A stretch of DNA of 64,000 nt, from assembly GCF_003610915.1 (NCBI RefSeq), contig NZ_NSDJ01000001.1, forward strand, positions 3,596,001 to 3,660,000, written 5' to 3'. The DNA comes from Rahnella variigena. GTDB lineage: Bacteria; Pseudomonadota; Gammaproteobacteria; Enterobacterales; Enterobacteriaceae. The notes under the pieces were generated by a model that did no database searches, was not told the DNA's origin, and worked only from the letters and a program-made list of their open reading frames with translations. The position numbers and the translations under genes are program-made. This document shows, in pieces, positions 44,631 to 54,832 of the stretch (position 1 is the stretch's first letter; each line of letters starts with the position of its first letter).

Positions 44631-44755
44631 ATACCCAAAATAATTTGGGTCGCAGGAAGGCGGCAAGAGAGGGAGTCCCGATGAGCTTACACAGGTAAGT
44701 GATTCCGGTGACCGGGCGAAGCCAACGCATCTGCGACACAAAGTATGAAGGGCTT
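44631..44755 (+). repeat. ERIC element upstream of yccA
   Basis: 125-base copy beginning ATACCC with core GAGCTTACAC-AGGTAAGTGATTC and AAGTATGA near its end. It stops 17 bases before the yccA start codon, so it lies in the promoter or leader. Between the tRNA promoter and this element (44435-44630) I see no gene. Confidence 0.88.
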
Positions 44756-44771
44756 AAGTGAGAATTTTATT

Positions 44772-45446
44772 ATGAACCGCATGGATCGTATCGTTGCATC
44801 TTCGTCATCATCACGCGCTGGCTCGTTGCTAAGCACGCACCGGGTGCTGCGTAATACTTATTTTCTGCTGGCGCTGACTTTGGGCGTTTCCGCAATTACT
44901 GCGACGGCAAGTACGGTTCTAAGATTGCCGTCCCCCGGTTTTCTGCTGACGCTTGTTGGCTTCTATGGCCTGATGTTCCTGACTTACCGCACAGCAAATA
45001 GCCCGGCGGGTATTTTGTCCGCTTTCGCGCTGACCGGCTTTATGGGTTATACGCTCGGCCCGTTGCTGAGCTCGCTGCTTTCGGTCGGTGCCGGTGACAT
45101 TATTATGCTGGCACTGGGCGGTACCGCACTGGTGTTCTTCTGCTGTTCAGCCTACGTGCTGACCACGCGCAAAGACATGTCGTTCCTTTCCGGCATGATG
45201 ATGGCGGGTTTTGTTGTGCTGCTGGTGGCGGTGATCGCTAACCTGTTCCTGCAAATTCCGGCGCTGTCGCTGGCAATCAGTTGCCTGTTTATTTTGTTCT
45301 CTGCGGGCGCGATTTTGTGGGAAACCAGCAACATCATTCATGGCGGCGAAACCAACTATATTCGCGCGACCGTGAGCCTGTATGTCTCGCTGTACAACAT
45401 CTTTGTCAGCCTGCTGAGCATCCTGGGTCTGTCATCGCGTAACTGA
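44772..45446 (+). CDS. yccA: FtsH protease modulator YccA
   Basis: A 224-residue BAX-inhibitor-1 family inner-membrane protein with seven hydrophobic segments. [20 protein letters not shown] and [21 protein letters not shown] match E. coli YccA, which binds FtsH and slows its degradation of membrane proteins such as SecY. ATG at 44772 has AGTGAG nine bases upstream; the ATG at 44781 (MDRIV, the E. coli start) is also possible. Confidence 0.92.
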   Translation: MNRMDRIVASSSSSRAGSLLSTHRVLRNTYFLLALTLGVSAITATASTVLRLPSPGFLLTLVGFYGLMFLTYRTANSPAGILSAFALTGFMGYTLGPLLSSLLSVGAGDIIMLALGGTALVFFCCSAYVLTTRKDMSFLSGMMMAGFVVLLVAVIANLFLQIPALSLAISCLFILFSAGAILWETSNIIHGGETNYIRATVSLYVSLYNIFVSLLSILGLSSRN

Positions 45447-45465
45447 TGATATCGGATGGTCCTCT

Positions 45466-45497
45466 AAGCCCCGCCCTTGCGCGGGGCTTTTTATTTT
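45466..45497 (+). terminator. Intrinsic terminator after yccA
   Basis: AAGCCCCGC / GCGGGGCTT then TTTATTTTG. Confidence 0.85.
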
Positions 45498-45553
45498 GTC
45501 TGACCGGCGTTTTTGATAAACTGACCGCCGCATTTTTACGGGTTTGAGGTTGT

Positions 45554-45883
45554 ATGCTGCAGTTTGAAGGTCAGATTATTGAAACCGACGCTCAGGGTTA
45601 CCTGAAAAACAGTCAGGACTGGCAGGAAGGCATGGCACCCCTGCTGGCGGAAGAAGAAGGGATCGCGCTTACCGACGCCCACTGGGAAGTCGTGCGTTTC
45701 GTACGCGAGTTTTATCTCGAATTCAATACGTCGCCTGCCGTACGCATGCTGGTGAAAGCGATGGCGCAGAAATATGGCGAAGAGAAAGGCAACAGCCGCT
45801 ATCTGTTCCGGCTGTTCCCGAAAGGCCCGGCTAAACAGGCGACCAAAATTGCCGGTCTGCCCAAGCCGGTGAAGTGCCTGTAA
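45554..45883 (+). CDS. tusE: Sulfurtransferase TusE
   Basis: A 109-residue DsrC-type protein, same length as E. coli TusE. It takes persulfide sulfur from TusBCD and hands it to MnmA for 2-thiouridine at tRNA position 34. The active cysteine is the penultimate residue (PKPVKCL). [19 protein letters not shown] is strongly conserved. Stops 6 bases from the convergent yccX. Confidence 0.95.
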   Translation: MLQFEGQIIETDAQGYLKNSQDWQEGMAPLLAEEEGIALTDAHWEVVRFVREFYLEFNTSPAVRMLVKAMAQKYGEEKGNSRYLFRLFPKGPAKQATKIAGLPKPVKCL

Positions 45884-45889
45884 AAGACT

Positions 45890-46168
45890 TCAGTATTTGA
45901 TTTTGAAATCGCTGTAATGGCCGGGTGCGGTCGGCTCGCTGAGCACACGATCTACCCGTGCATGCTTCGGCCCGCCCTGCTTTAACCAGGCCAGCAGCTG
46001 TTCCACCTTTTCCTGTTCGCCGCACGCCACCACTTCGACGCTGCCATCCTCAAGATTTTTTGCATAACCGGTCAGACCTAAACCGGTGGCCTGATGTTGG
46101 GTCGCAAAACGAAAACCCACGCCCTGCACCATGCCGTACACATAGGCGGCTATACTGACTGTTGCCAT
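45890..46168 (-). CDS. yccX: Acylphosphatase
   Basis: A 92-residue acylphosphatase. Phosphate loop with catalytic Arg in [12 protein letters not shown] and Asn in [17 protein letters not shown]. Hydrolyses acyl-phosphate bonds in the cytosol. ATG at 46168 follows GGAGAAAA; a longer upstream frame is not family-like. Confidence 0.93.
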   Translation of the reverse strand: MATVSIAAYVYGMVQGVGFRFATQHQATGLGLTGYAKNLEDGSVEVVACGEQEKVEQLLAWLKQGGPKHARVDRVLSEPTAPGHYSDFKIKY

Positions 46169-46266
46169 AATTTTCTCTCCGTTAGCGGTATGGTTCGTTG
46201 CAATTTCACCTGCATGACCGGACAATGTCGCTCTTTTTTGTCTCCGAACCGACAGAACCTAATTTT

Positions 46267-47460
46267 ATGACTGCACGTTTAATTCTGGCCAAAGGCCGTG
46301 AAAAATCACTTCTCCGCCGCCATCCGTGGGTATTTTCCGGCGCGGTACACCGTGTCGAAGGCAAAGCCAATTCCGGCGAGACTATAGATATTGTAGACAG
46401 TCAGGGAAAATGGCTGGCACGCGGTGCCTATTCACCGTCTTCTCAGATCCGTGCGCGTGTCTGGACGTTCAAGCAAGACGAAGATATCGACATTGAATTC
46501 TTTATCCGCCGTCTGCAACAAGCGCAAAACTGGCGCGATTATATCGCTAAGCGTGACGGACTGGACGGTTACCGCCTGATTGCTGGTGAATCCGACTGTC
46601 TGCCGGGCATCACCATCGATCGCTTCCAGAATTTCCTGGTGCTGCAACTGCTGTCAGCGGGTGCCGAATACCAGCGTGCGCCGCTGATTGCTGCACTGCA
46701 ACATTGCTATCCTGAATGCGCAATCTGGGACCGCTCAGACGTCGCCGTGCGTAAAAAAGAAGGCCTGGAACTGACTCAGGGACATGTGGTCGGCGATGAG
46801 CCGCCTGCCCTGCTGCCGATTCAGGAACACGGCATGAGCCTGCTGGTGGATATCAAGGAAGGCCACAAAACCGGCTTCTACCTCGATCAGCGCGACAGCC
46901 GTCTTGCCGCACGTAACTATGCTGCAGGCCGCAACGTTCTGAACTGTTTCTCTTACACCGGGGCGTTTGCGGTATCGGCGCTGATGGGCGGCTGTACGAA
47001 AGTCACTAACGTGGATACCTCTCAGGCAGCGCTTGACGTGGCACGTCAGAACGTGGAGCTGAACAAGCTGGATCTGTCGAAAGCTGAATTCGTGCGTGAA
47101 GACGTATTCCAGCTGCTGCGCAAATATCGGACCGAAGGCCAGCAGTTCGACATGATTGTGATGGATCCGCCGAAATTCGTTGAGAACAAAAACCAGCTGG
47201 CGAGCGCCTGTCGTGGCTACAAAGATATCAATATGCTGGCGCTGCAACTGCTTCGTCCGGGCGGTATCCTGCTGAGCTTCTCCTGTTCCGGCTTGCTGCC
47301 AACAGATTTGTTCCAGAAAATTCTAGCCGATGCCGCACTCGATGCGGGACGCGAAATTCAGTTCGTTGAGCAATTCCGTCAGGCCGCCGATCATCCGGTG
47401 ACCGGCGCCTATCCGGAAGGCCTGTATCTGAAAGGTTTCGCCTGCCTGGTGATGAACTAA
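46267..47460 (+). CDS. rlmI: 23S rRNA m5C1962 methyltransferase RlmI
   Basis: A 397-residue enzyme: N-terminal PUA domain ([21 protein letters not shown]), central EEHB-like domain and a SAM-dependent Rossmann domain ([29 protein letters not shown]; catalytic Cys in FSCSGLL). ATG at 46267 matches the E. coli start ([14 protein letters not shown]); the upstream extension does not. Divergent from yccX. Confidence 0.94.
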   Translation: MTARLILAKGREKSLLRRHPWVFSGAVHRVEGKANSGETIDIVDSQGKWLARGAYSPSSQIRARVWTFKQDEDIDIEFFIRRLQQAQNWRDYIAKRDGLDGYRLIAGESDCLPGITIDRFQNFLVLQLLSAGAEYQRAPLIAALQHCYPECAIWDRSDVAVRKKEGLELTQGHVVGDEPPALLPIQEHGMSLLVDIKEGHKTGFYLDQRDSRLAARNYAAGRNVLNCFSYTGAFAVSALMGGCTKVTNVDTSQAALDVARQNVELNKLDLSKAEFVREDVFQLLRKYRTEGQQFDMIVMDPPKFVENKNQLASACRGYKDINMLALQLLRPGGILLSFSCSGLLPTDLFQKILADAALDAGREIQFVEQFRQAADHPVTGAYPEGLYLKGFACLVMN

Positions 47461-47539
47461 AAAAGGGTCTGACAGACTAAGCACGGCGTGCTGTACTGAC
47501 GACACGCCGTCGAATTTTTAGCAGAATGAGCGGTCATAA

Positions 47540-47567
47540 CTTGAAATAGCGCGTTTTATCTCCATAT
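47540..47567 (+). promoter_or_regulatory. Sigma-32 heat-shock promoter of hspQ
   Basis: CTTGAAA - 13 bases - CTCCATAT, close to the heat-shock consensus CTTGAAA-N13/14-CCCCATNT, 33 bases before the hspQ start codon. Fits known heat induction of hspQ. Confidence 0.75.
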
Positions 47568-47599
47568 AGAGATCAATGTATTATTTTGGGAGGTGACTT

Positions 47600-47917
47600 A
47601 TGATTGCCAGTAAATTCGGTATCGGCCAGCAGGTTCGCCACAGACTGTTAGGTTACTTAGGTGTGGTGATTGATGTCGATGCAGAGTATTCGCTCGAAAA
47701 GCCCGGTGTCGACGATGTCGCCGCTGACGATTCCATGCGCACCGCTCCCTGGTATCACGTGGTGATGGAAGATGAAGAAGGCCAGCCGGTTCATACCTAT
47801 CTGGCGGAGATTCAGATTGATCACGAAGCCGCGCGTTCTCATCCGGAGCAAACGTCTCTGGATGACCTGGCTGAATCAGTCCGCAGACAGCTTATGGCGC
47901 CACGCCTGCGTAACTAA
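47600..47917 (+). CDS. hspQ: Heat-shock protein HspQ
   Basis: A 105-residue protein, same length as E. coli HspQ ([43 protein letters not shown] end). It binds hemimethylated DNA and enhances Lon-dependent proteolysis. GGGAGGTGA before the ATG, heat-shock promoter upstream and terminator downstream: a single-gene unit. Confidence 0.95.
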   Translation: MIASKFGIGQQVRHRLLGYLGVVIDVDAEYSLEKPGVDDVAADDSMRTAPWYHVVMEDEEGQPVHTYLAEIQIDHEAARSHPEQTSLDDLAESVRRQLMAPRLRN

Positions 47918-47946
47918 GTCTGCTCCTGCGGCACGCTCTTAAAATT

Positions 47947-47976
47947 AAAAACCGGCTTCGATGGCCGGTTTTTTTA
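47947..47976. terminator. Intrinsic terminator after hspQ
   Basis: AAAAACCGGC / GCCGGTTTTTTT with a seven-base loop; serves hspQ and possibly convergent yccU. Confidence 0.85.
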
Positions 47977-48009
47977 TTGCTACATTTCTTTGCTGATTAG
48001 AGATGGCGG

Positions 48010-48423
48010 TTACTTTTCCATCCCCAGACGCGGAATTTCGATTTTCGGACAACGATCCATCACGACTTTTAATCCGGCCTCTTTTGCCAGCACGGCAGCC
48101 TGTTCATTGATTATGTCTAACTGAAGCCACAGCACTTTGGCCTTAATGGCAATCGCTTCCTGCGCCACGCCATACGCGGCTTCGACATTACGAAATACAT
48201 CCACCATATCCACCGGATGCGGAATTTCTGCCAGAGATCCGTAGGCTTTTTGCCCCAGTAACTCCTTGCCTGCCAGTTTCGGGCTGACCGGAATCACCTC
48301 ATAGCCCTGAGAAAGCAGATACGCCATCACGCCATAGCTTGGACGCCCCGGATTGTCACTGGCACCGACCAGTGCGATAGTTTTCACTTCTTCAAGAATC
48401 TTGCGAATATCATTATCTTGCAC
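48010..48423 (-). CDS. yccU: CoA-binding domain protein YccU
   Basis: A 137-residue Rossmann-like CoA-binding protein, same length as E. coli YccU (IALVGASDNPGRPSYGVMAYLL, VIPVSPKLAGKELLG, MDRCPKIEIPRL). Function not established. The start is GTG at 48423 with GGAG eight bases upstream. Confidence 0.92.
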   Translation of the reverse strand: MQDNDIRKILEEVKTIALVGASDNPGRPSYGVMAYLLSQGYEVIPVSPKLAGKELLGQKAYGSLAEIPHPVDMVDVFRNVEAAYGVAQEAIAIKAKVLWLQLDIINEQAAVLAKEAGLKVVMDRCPKIEIPRLGMEK

Positions 48424-48611
48424 GGGATTATCTCCTTTTACCTGTATTCGTTAAGTGTAACGCAGGCTGGCTATTCCGACAGCCCGTGGTTCAAAAAGGC
48501 GACTTGCCTCACCTTGCTCGTGTTAATTAAAAACATTTTGTAAAACTTTGACACATTATCGCCATTGCTGAATAATAGACGATGAGCAATTTGGTATTTG
48601 GGGAGAGAAGA

Positions 48612-49262
48612 ATGAAAGTCTGTCATGCGCTGGTCGCATTAGCGAGTCTCAGCCTGATGGCGTCAGCTTCGGCGACCTCACTCAAATTGTCTCCGGATGT
48701 TGACGTTCTGGTGATCGACGGCAAACAAATGTCTGGCGCTATTCTGAAAGGTGCGGACAGTCTGGAACTCGACGGCGGTCAGCATCAGATACTGTTTCAG
48801 GTCAGCAAAAATCTTCGCGCCGGCTTGATGCCGATGTATCACTCCCCTGCGCTTATTGTGACGTTCAACGCCAAAAGCAGTCGTTCCGTTTCTTTCGTTT
48901 TGCCAAAACTGAGCAACGAAACTGAGGCGGCGCAATTTAACAAGCAGATGAATTATCAGCTGGTTGATGATCAGGGTCGGCAAATACCGACCCAACGTGA
49001 TGTGCTGAATATGTTTAATCCCGGCCACACTGCGGACGCTGAAAAATTGATGATTACCTACAATTTGTCCGGCGCACGTGCAGCTGTTCCTTTGTTTGCG
49101 AAAGGATTCACGGATAAAAAAACGGCACTGGCTCAGGAAACACCGTCGAAAATTTCAATTACTTATCTCCATCCGCTATGGACACGACTGGCTGCCAACG
49201 CCAGCTTCGAACAATTATTGCTCTGGTTTAAGCTGCCAGGTGAACAGGAACGGACATCGTAA
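48612..49262 (+). CDS. csgI: YccT/CsgI, periplasmic curli regulator family
   Basis: A 216-residue UPF0319/DUF2057 protein with a signal peptide ending near ASASA-TSL (residue 22). LKLSPDVDVLVIDGK and HQILFQVSKNLR are family segments. The E. coli protein limits curli fibre assembly; whether curli exist here cannot be seen. GGGGAGAGAAG before the ATG. Confidence 0.85.
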   Translation: MKVCHALVALASLSLMASASATSLKLSPDVDVLVIDGKQMSGAILKGADSLELDGGQHQILFQVSKNLRAGLMPMYHSPALIVTFNAKSSRSVSFVLPKLSNETEAAQFNKQMNYQLVDDQGRQIPTQRDVLNMFNPGHTADAEKLMITYNLSGARAAVPLFAKGFTDKKTALAQETPSKISITYLHPLWTRLAANASFEQLLLWFKLPGEQERTS

Positions 49263-49380
49263 CTTAACCTGCATCACGCAATCTTTCTGTAAACACTGAA
49301 TTATCGCCCCCGCCCTTTGCAGTAAAACGGACTTTCAGTATTCTGTGATCCACTCTTACTTTCGCGTTGAAGGGAATTTG

Positions 49381-49842
49381 ATGGAATACACGACCCGTAC
49401 GATCGCAAAACAAAAACACATTGCTCTGGTCGCGCATGACCACTGTAAAAACACCCTGATGAAATGGGTGGACAAAAACGTCGCCGAACTTTCCAAACAT
49501 GTTCTCTACGCAACCGGCACCACCGGTAATCTGGTGCAGCGTAATACCGGCATCAATGTAAAAAGTATGCTGAGCGGCCCGATGGGTGGCGATCAGCAGG
49601 TTGGCGCGATGATTGCCGAAGGCAAAATCGATTTGCTGATTTTTCTGTGGGATCCGCTGAATGCGGTTCCGCATGACCCCGATGTGAAAGCCCTGCTGCG
49701 TCTCGCAACTGTGTGGAATATTCCGGTAGCGACCAATGTGGCGACCGCGGATTTCCTCATCAATTCCCCGTTATTCCAGTCTGAAGTCGATATTGTGATT
49801 CCCGACTATCAACGCTATTTATGGTCGCGCCTGAAAGAGTGA
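49381..49842 (+). CDS. mgsA: Methylglyoxal synthase
   Basis: A 153-residue enzyme turning dihydroxyacetone phosphate into methylglyoxal and phosphate. Motifs: [16 protein letters not shown] (phosphate site), [13 protein letters not shown] (catalytic Asp), [13 protein letters not shown]. The ATG at 49381 has GAAGGGAA upstream and matches the E. coli start; earlier in-frame codons do not. Confidence 0.95.
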   Translation: MEYTTRTIAKQKHIALVAHDHCKNTLMKWVDKNVAELSKHVLYATGTTGNLVQRNTGINVKSMLSGPMGGDQQVGAMIAEGKIDLLIFLWDPLNAVPHDPDVKALLRLATVWNIPVATNVATADFLINSPLFQSEVDIVIPDYQRYLWSRLKE

Positions 49843-49877
49843 TGTGAAAGCTCGCACTGATAAAAGTCATCAAAGTT

Positions 49878-49904
49878 AAAAAGAAAACCCGGCGATTGCC
49901 GGGT
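49878..49904 (-). terminator. Intrinsic terminator after helD
   Basis: Minus strand: ACCCGGC-AATC-GCCGGGT followed by TTTCTTTTT, just past the helD stop. Confidence 0.75.
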
Positions 49905-49912
49905 CTGTCATT

Positions 49913-51967
49913 TCAGGGTTTACGCTGCACCGGAACGCCGATATCTTCCAGCTGTTCTACAAATACCGACGGACGCTGTTTATCCTGCATCAGCCAGACC
50001 TGATGCTTCGCCCGCGTCATGGCCACATACAATAAACGCCGCTCTTCAGCATCCATAAAGTCTTCAGGTTTCGGAAGCAGGACTTCTTCCAGAAGGGATT
50101 CGCGCGCCGCCGCCGGGAAACCGTCGTTCCCTTCATGCAGCCCGACAATAATCACATATTCTGCCTGTTGCCCTTTGCTGGCGTGAATGGTCATAAATTC
50201 CAGATTGAGTTTTGGCCAGCGCGTTGCCGCCTTCTCGAGAATTTGCGGACGCAGATGGTGATAGCGCGACAGCACCAAAATCCGCTCGTCGGCCGTGACG
50301 TATCCGCTGAGCTTATCCAGCAGTTTTTCCATCTGGTCCTCAGGCAGGATCACGACATTCTTCTTGTTACCTTTGGTCAGACTGTTCAGCGGTTTTTTCA
50401 GCTGATGAGGGTTTTGCTGGACGAACTTATTAGCAATCTCGCCGATACGATCGTTGAACCGGTACGTGGTATCCAGCGCACATTGCGCGCCTTCGCCAAA
50501 GTTTGTGGCAAAGGCGGTGGTAAGCGAAAGCTCGGCGCCACTGAAACGGTAAATCGCCTGCCAGTCATCCCCGACCGCAAATAAACTGGTGTGTTTGTTG
50601 AGCTTACGTAAGGCAGAAAGCAGCAATGCGCGCTGTGGCGAAATATCCTGAAATTCATCCACCAGAATATGCTTCCACGGGCTGACAAAGCGGCCTTTTT
50701 CCAGAATATTCACCGCCTGATGGATGAGCCCAGAGAAATCTACCGCGCCCTCATCTTTGAGCGCGGTTTTCCAGGCTTTCATCAGCGGCGCCATCAGGCG
50801 AATGCGTTTCGTGAACAGGTCTCTGACTTCTTCCGGCGCACTTTCAATCATTTCTGCCTGACTGCCGCCGTGCATACGCATCAGGCTGAGCCAGCGTTCG
50901 AGACGGCTTCCGAGACGTTCTGCCAGGGATTTATTTTTCCAGTAATCACCGTCAGGAACCGTCCATTCCAGCTCGTCGGTCATCCACTGCCGCCAGCCGC
51001 TGGCCTGGACTTTTTTCTCCGCACACTGTTGCTGCCAGGTTTTGATCAGCAGCGAGCGACGCGCTTTAGCATCCGTTTCGAGTTTGCTTATCTTCGGCGC
51101 TTTTTTGCTCCCTTCCTGAATAATTTGTAACGCCAGCGCATGGAAGGTTTTGGCTTTAATCCCGTCAGTGTGCAGCCGTTGTTTAATACGGGTATTCATT
51201 TCATCCGCAGCCTGACGCCCGAAAGCCAGCAGAAGAATTTGCTCGGGAAGTGCTTCCTGACGACGCAACAACCAGCCAGCACGCGCCACCAGCACGGATG
51301 TTTTACCGCTACCGGCACCGGCCAGCACCAGAACGGAGTCCTCACCATTGACCACGGCGCGACACTGACTTTCGTTAAGAGGCGAAACCTCAACGGTATC
51401 GAAAAAATCGCGATTATCCGCAATGACCCGTTCGGTCCAGGCCAGATTACGTTGTGTGACACTGCGCTTCCCCTGCTCCAGCCAGCGCAGGCAGGTCTGG
51501 TAATCATCACGGCAATTGTCAAAATCATTAAGGCGTTCTACGGGCACCGGAACCGCAGAAAAAGCTTCCTGAATATCTTTTTGTACATCGGCTAAATCAG
51601 CCCGTTTGAACCATTTATCCTGCTGCTCAATCTGCGTGATTTTTTCGATTTGTCCGTGCAATACCCCCGCGCTGACACCACTCATTTCCTGACTCCAGGT
51701 CTGCCAGATATTAAGGAGGTACTGATAAAACCGCTGAGTTTCTTGCCATTCGGTACCATGAAGACGGACGACTTTCTGTTCCGGCAATTCAAATTCCAGC
51801 TCACCCCAGACAATGCCGCGCTTACAGCGGATCTGGATGAGCTGATTAAAAGGGATCAGGTAGTGATGTTTATCGCCACTGACTTCAACGCCCGCATTAA
51901 GCAGACGCACCCGGTTGTACGGATGCTGCGCCAGATGTTTCCCGAATGAGGTCGATTTCAATTCCAT
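49913..51967 (-). CDS. helD: DNA helicase IV
   Basis: A 684-residue UvrD/Rep-family SF1 helicase, exactly the E. coli HelD length. An N-terminal family-specific domain (residues 1-200), then Q-motif LNESQCRAVV, Walker A VLAGAGSGKT, motif II DEFQD, and motif VI YVAMTRAKHQVW. 3'-5' helicase linked to RecF-type recombination. The ATG at 51967 matches the conserved MELKSTSFGKHLAQHPYNRV; a longer frame exists but is not family-like. Divergent from yccF. Confidence 0.95.
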   Translation of the reverse strand: MELKSTSFGKHLAQHPYNRVRLLNAGVEVSGDKHHYLIPFNQLIQIRCKRGIVWGELEFELPEQKVVRLHGTEWQETQRFYQYLLNIWQTWSQEMSGVSAGVLHGQIEKITQIEQQDKWFKRADLADVQKDIQEAFSAVPVPVERLNDFDNCRDDYQTCLRWLEQGKRSVTQRNLAWTERVIADNRDFFDTVEVSPLNESQCRAVVNGEDSVLVLAGAGSGKTSVLVARAGWLLRRQEALPEQILLLAFGRQAADEMNTRIKQRLHTDGIKAKTFHALALQIIQEGSKKAPKISKLETDAKARRSLLIKTWQQQCAEKKVQASGWRQWMTDELEWTVPDGDYWKNKSLAERLGSRLERWLSLMRMHGGSQAEMIESAPEEVRDLFTKRIRLMAPLMKAWKTALKDEGAVDFSGLIHQAVNILEKGRFVSPWKHILVDEFQDISPQRALLLSALRKLNKHTSLFAVGDDWQAIYRFSGAELSLTTAFATNFGEGAQCALDTTYRFNDRIGEIANKFVQQNPHQLKKPLNSLTKGNKKNVVILPEDQMEKLLDKLSGYVTADERILVLSRYHHLRPQILEKAATRWPKLNLEFMTIHASKGQQAEYVIIVGLHEGNDGFPAAARESLLEEVLLPKPEDFMDAEERRLLYVAMTRAKHQVWLMQDKQRPSVFVEQLEDIGVPVQRKP

Positions 51968-52161
51968 ATCATCACACCGTATTTTCTCTAAAATTCCTGA
52001 CGGAAAGGTAATGTTTATAATTTTACATGCAAGTGTATTTAAGAGTTTACCTTTGATAAGCGCAGGCGATCCACGTTCCAAAACAGGGTAGAATAAGAAG
52101 TATGTTTCCTTTTGGGAAACATGAATTCCTTTAACTTTTCATATCTTCGGGAAGAGCAGAC

Positions 52162-52623
52162 ATGCGCACAGTTCTCAATATTCTCAACTTTGTTTTAGGT
52201 GGTTTCTTTACCACTCTCGCCTGGCTATTTGCCACGCTGGTGAGCATCGTACTGATCTTTACCCTGCCCCTCACCCGCTCTTGCTGGGAGATCACCCGTC
52301 TGTCTTTGATGCCATTTGGCAACGAAGCCGTACATGTTGATGAATTGTATCCTGAAAAACGCAATGCGCTGATGTCCGGCGGTGGTACTCTGTTGAATAT
52401 ATTCTGGTTTATTTTCTTCGGCTGGTGGTTATGCTTGTCCCACATCATGGCGGGTATCGCTCAATGTATCAGTATTATCGGCATTCCGGTGGGCATCGCG
52501 AATTTTAAAATCGCCGTTATCGCACTGTGGCCGGTCGGACGCCGGGTGGTTTCCGTCGAGCTCGCCAGACAAGTTCGTGAAGCGAATGCCAGCCGTCTGA
52601 TGAAAGATGGACGCATTCGCTGA
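52162..52623 (+). CDS. yccF: YccF-domain inner-membrane protein
   Basis: A 153-residue protein with two YccF repeats and about four hydrophobic segments. MRTVLNILNFVLGG and GIAQCISIIGIPVGIANFKI are near identical to E. coli YccF. Function unknown. GGAAGAG before the ATG; yccS follows after 37 bases. Confidence 0.93.
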   Translation: MRTVLNILNFVLGGFFTTLAWLFATLVSIVLIFTLPLTRSCWEITRLSLMPFGNEAVHVDELYPEKRNALMSGGGTLLNIFWFIFFGWWLCLSHIMAGIAQCISIIGIPVGIANFKIAVIALWPVGRRVVSVELARQVREANASRLMKDGRIR

Positions 52624-52660
52624 TTTTCATCATTTTTGATTTTTAAGGTGGGGTTTTTTA

Positions 52661-54805
52661 GTGCTTTCGATTGCACCGGGCTTAAGGCGTTATGCCTATA
52701 ACAGCAATGTTCTTTATCACATCAGGATTTTCATTGCTCTGGCAGGCGCGGCCGCCGTTCCATGGTGGCTGGGTGAGATTACGCTGACTATCCCGCTGAC
52801 GCTCGGTGTCGTCGCCGCCGCGCTGGCTGATCTTGACGATCGTCTAGCCGGCAGGCTGCGCAATTTGCTGATTACGCTGGTATGCTTTTTCATCGCTTCA
52901 GCGTCAATCGAATTACTTTTCCCCTATCCCTGGCTATTTGCGCCGGGACTGATGCTTTCCACCTGCGGGTTTATTCTGCTCGGCGCACTCGGCCAGCGTT
53001 ATGCCACTATTGCTTTTGGCGCGCTGCTGATCGCCATCTATACCATGCTTGGTACGAGCATGTATCACATCTGGTATCAGCAACCACTGCTCCTGCTGGC
53101 CGGTGCCATCTGGTATAACCTGCTGACGCTGGCCGGGCATATTATCTTTCCTATCCGGCCACTACAGGATCAGATTTCACGCTGCTTCACACAACTCGCG
53201 GCGTATCTGGAAGCCAAAGCGACCTTGTTCGACCCCGATCAGGAAGACAATAATCAGCAACTGGTTGAGCTGGCGATGGCTAACGGACAGCTGGTTTCCA
53301 CGCTTAATCAGACTAAAAATACGCTGCAAACCCGTCTGAAAGGTGACCGCGGTCAGAAAGGAACGCGCAGGACTTTGCATTATTATTTCGTGGTGCAGGA
53401 TATTCACGAACGCGCGAGTTCGTCGCATGTGAAGTATCTAAAGCTGAGTGAACAATTCCATCACAGTGACATTCTGTTCCGTTTCCAGCGGCTGATGAGT
53501 ATGCAAGCCCGGGCCTGTTTGCAGCTGTCACAATGCATTTTATATCGTCAGAAATATCAGCATAACACCCAATTTGAGCGGGCGTTTGCGCGGCTGGAAG
53601 AAGCATTGAAACGCCTGGAATCTCAGGGCGAGCATCGTGAAATGTTGCAGGCGTTACGCCATCTTTTACGCAATCTGCACGCCATTGATGCACAACTGGC
53701 CAATATTGAATCCGAACAGTCACTGCCTGAGAATAATGAAACCGGGAAAAACACGTTTGCCGAAGATCGCCTGACGGGAGTTGATGATATCTGGCTGCGT
53801 ATATCGCGGCACTTCACGCCGCAGTCAGTATTATTCCGCCATGCGGTGCGTATGTCAGTCGTTCTGTTTGTCGGTTACGTGTTTCTTCAGGTCAGTGGTT
53901 TACATCATGGCTACTGGATATTGCTCACCAGTTTGTTTGTCTGTCAGCCGAACTATAGCGCCACACGCCGCAGGCTGGCGTTAAGGATTATCGGCACTCT
54001 TGCCGGTATCGCGCTGGGTATTCCGATACTGTACTTCGTGCCTTCTATTGACGGGCAAATGATCCTGATCGTTATCAGCGGTTTATTATTCTTCGCCTTT
54101 CGCACGGTGCAATATGCGCAGGCAACGATGTTTATTACCCTGCTGGTGTTGTTGTGTTTCAACTTGCTGGGAGAGGGTTTTGAAATCGCCATACCCCGCG
54201 TCATCGATACGCTGATTGGGTGTGGTATTGCCTGGGCTGCAGTGACATTTATCTGGCCGGACTGGAAATTCAGGCAAATCGACCGCGTTGTCAGCAAAAC
54301 TTTCGATGCCAACTGCCGCTACCTTGACGCTATTTTGGTGCAATACCATCAGGGAAAAGACAACAGTCTCGATTATCGTCTGGCACGCCGTGATGCGCAT
54401 AACTGTGATGCGGAACTGGCGTCAGTAGTCTCGAATATGAGTTCGGAGAAAAATAACGACACAACGACTCTGGATGCCGCATTCCGCTTGCTGTGCCTCA
54501 ACCATACGATGCTGAGCTATATTTCTGCGCTCGGGGCACATCGTGAAAAACTCGAAGATGCTGAAACCCTGAGCTTGCTGGATGATGCAGTGTGCTGCGT
54601 GGACGGGGCTCTGCACCATCTGCCTGCTGAATCCGGGCGTATTCAGCAGGCTCTTGAAAATCTCAGTGCCCGCATTCAGATGAGAACCCCGGATTCGGAC
54701 AGTAAAGAACAGCTGGTATTGCAACAAATTGGATTACTGGTGGCTCATTTACCTGAACTCACCAGTCTTAACAGTAAAATCTTGCCTGCTCATAACCCGG
54801 TCTGA
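52661..54805 (+). CDS. yccS: FUSC-family membrane protein YccS
   Basis: A 714-residue protein with two membrane blocks (about residues 20-165 and 390-530) separated and followed by soluble helical domains; TYSATRRR-like PNYSATRRRLALRIIGTLAGI is a family signature. Related to fusaric-acid-resistance-type pumps; transport role inferred only. Starts with GTG; AAGGTGGGG lies about eight bases upstream. Confidence 0.92.
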   Translation: MLSIAPGLRRYAYNSNVLYHIRIFIALAGAAAVPWWLGEITLTIPLTLGVVAAALADLDDRLAGRLRNLLITLVCFFIASASIELLFPYPWLFAPGLMLSTCGFILLGALGQRYATIAFGALLIAIYTMLGTSMYHIWYQQPLLLLAGAIWYNLLTLAGHIIFPIRPLQDQISRCFTQLAAYLEAKATLFDPDQEDNNQQLVELAMANGQLVSTLNQTKNTLQTRLKGDRGQKGTRRTLHYYFVVQDIHERASSSHVKYLKLSEQFHHSDILFRFQRLMSMQARACLQLSQCILYRQKYQHNTQFERAFARLEEALKRLESQGEHREMLQALRHLLRNLHAIDAQLANIESEQSLPENNETGKNTFAEDRLTGVDDIWLRISRHFTPQSVLFRHAVRMSVVLFVGYVFLQVSGLHHGYWILLTSLFVCQPNYSATRRRLALRIIGTLAGIALGIPILYFVPSIDGQMILIVISGLLFFAFRTVQYAQATMFITLLVLLCFNLLGEGFEIAIPRVIDTLIGCGIAWAAVTFIWPDWKFRQIDRVVSKTFDANCRYLDAILVQYHQGKDNSLDYRLARRDAHNCDAELASVVSNMSSEKNNDTTTLDAAFRLLCLNHTMLSYISALGAHREKLEDAETLSLLDDAVCCVDGALHHLPAESGRIQQALENLSARIQMRTPDSDSKEQLVLQQIGLLVAHLPELTSLNSKILPAHNPV

Positions 54806-54832
54806 CAACCCGCAGCCATCATGTGCTGCGGG

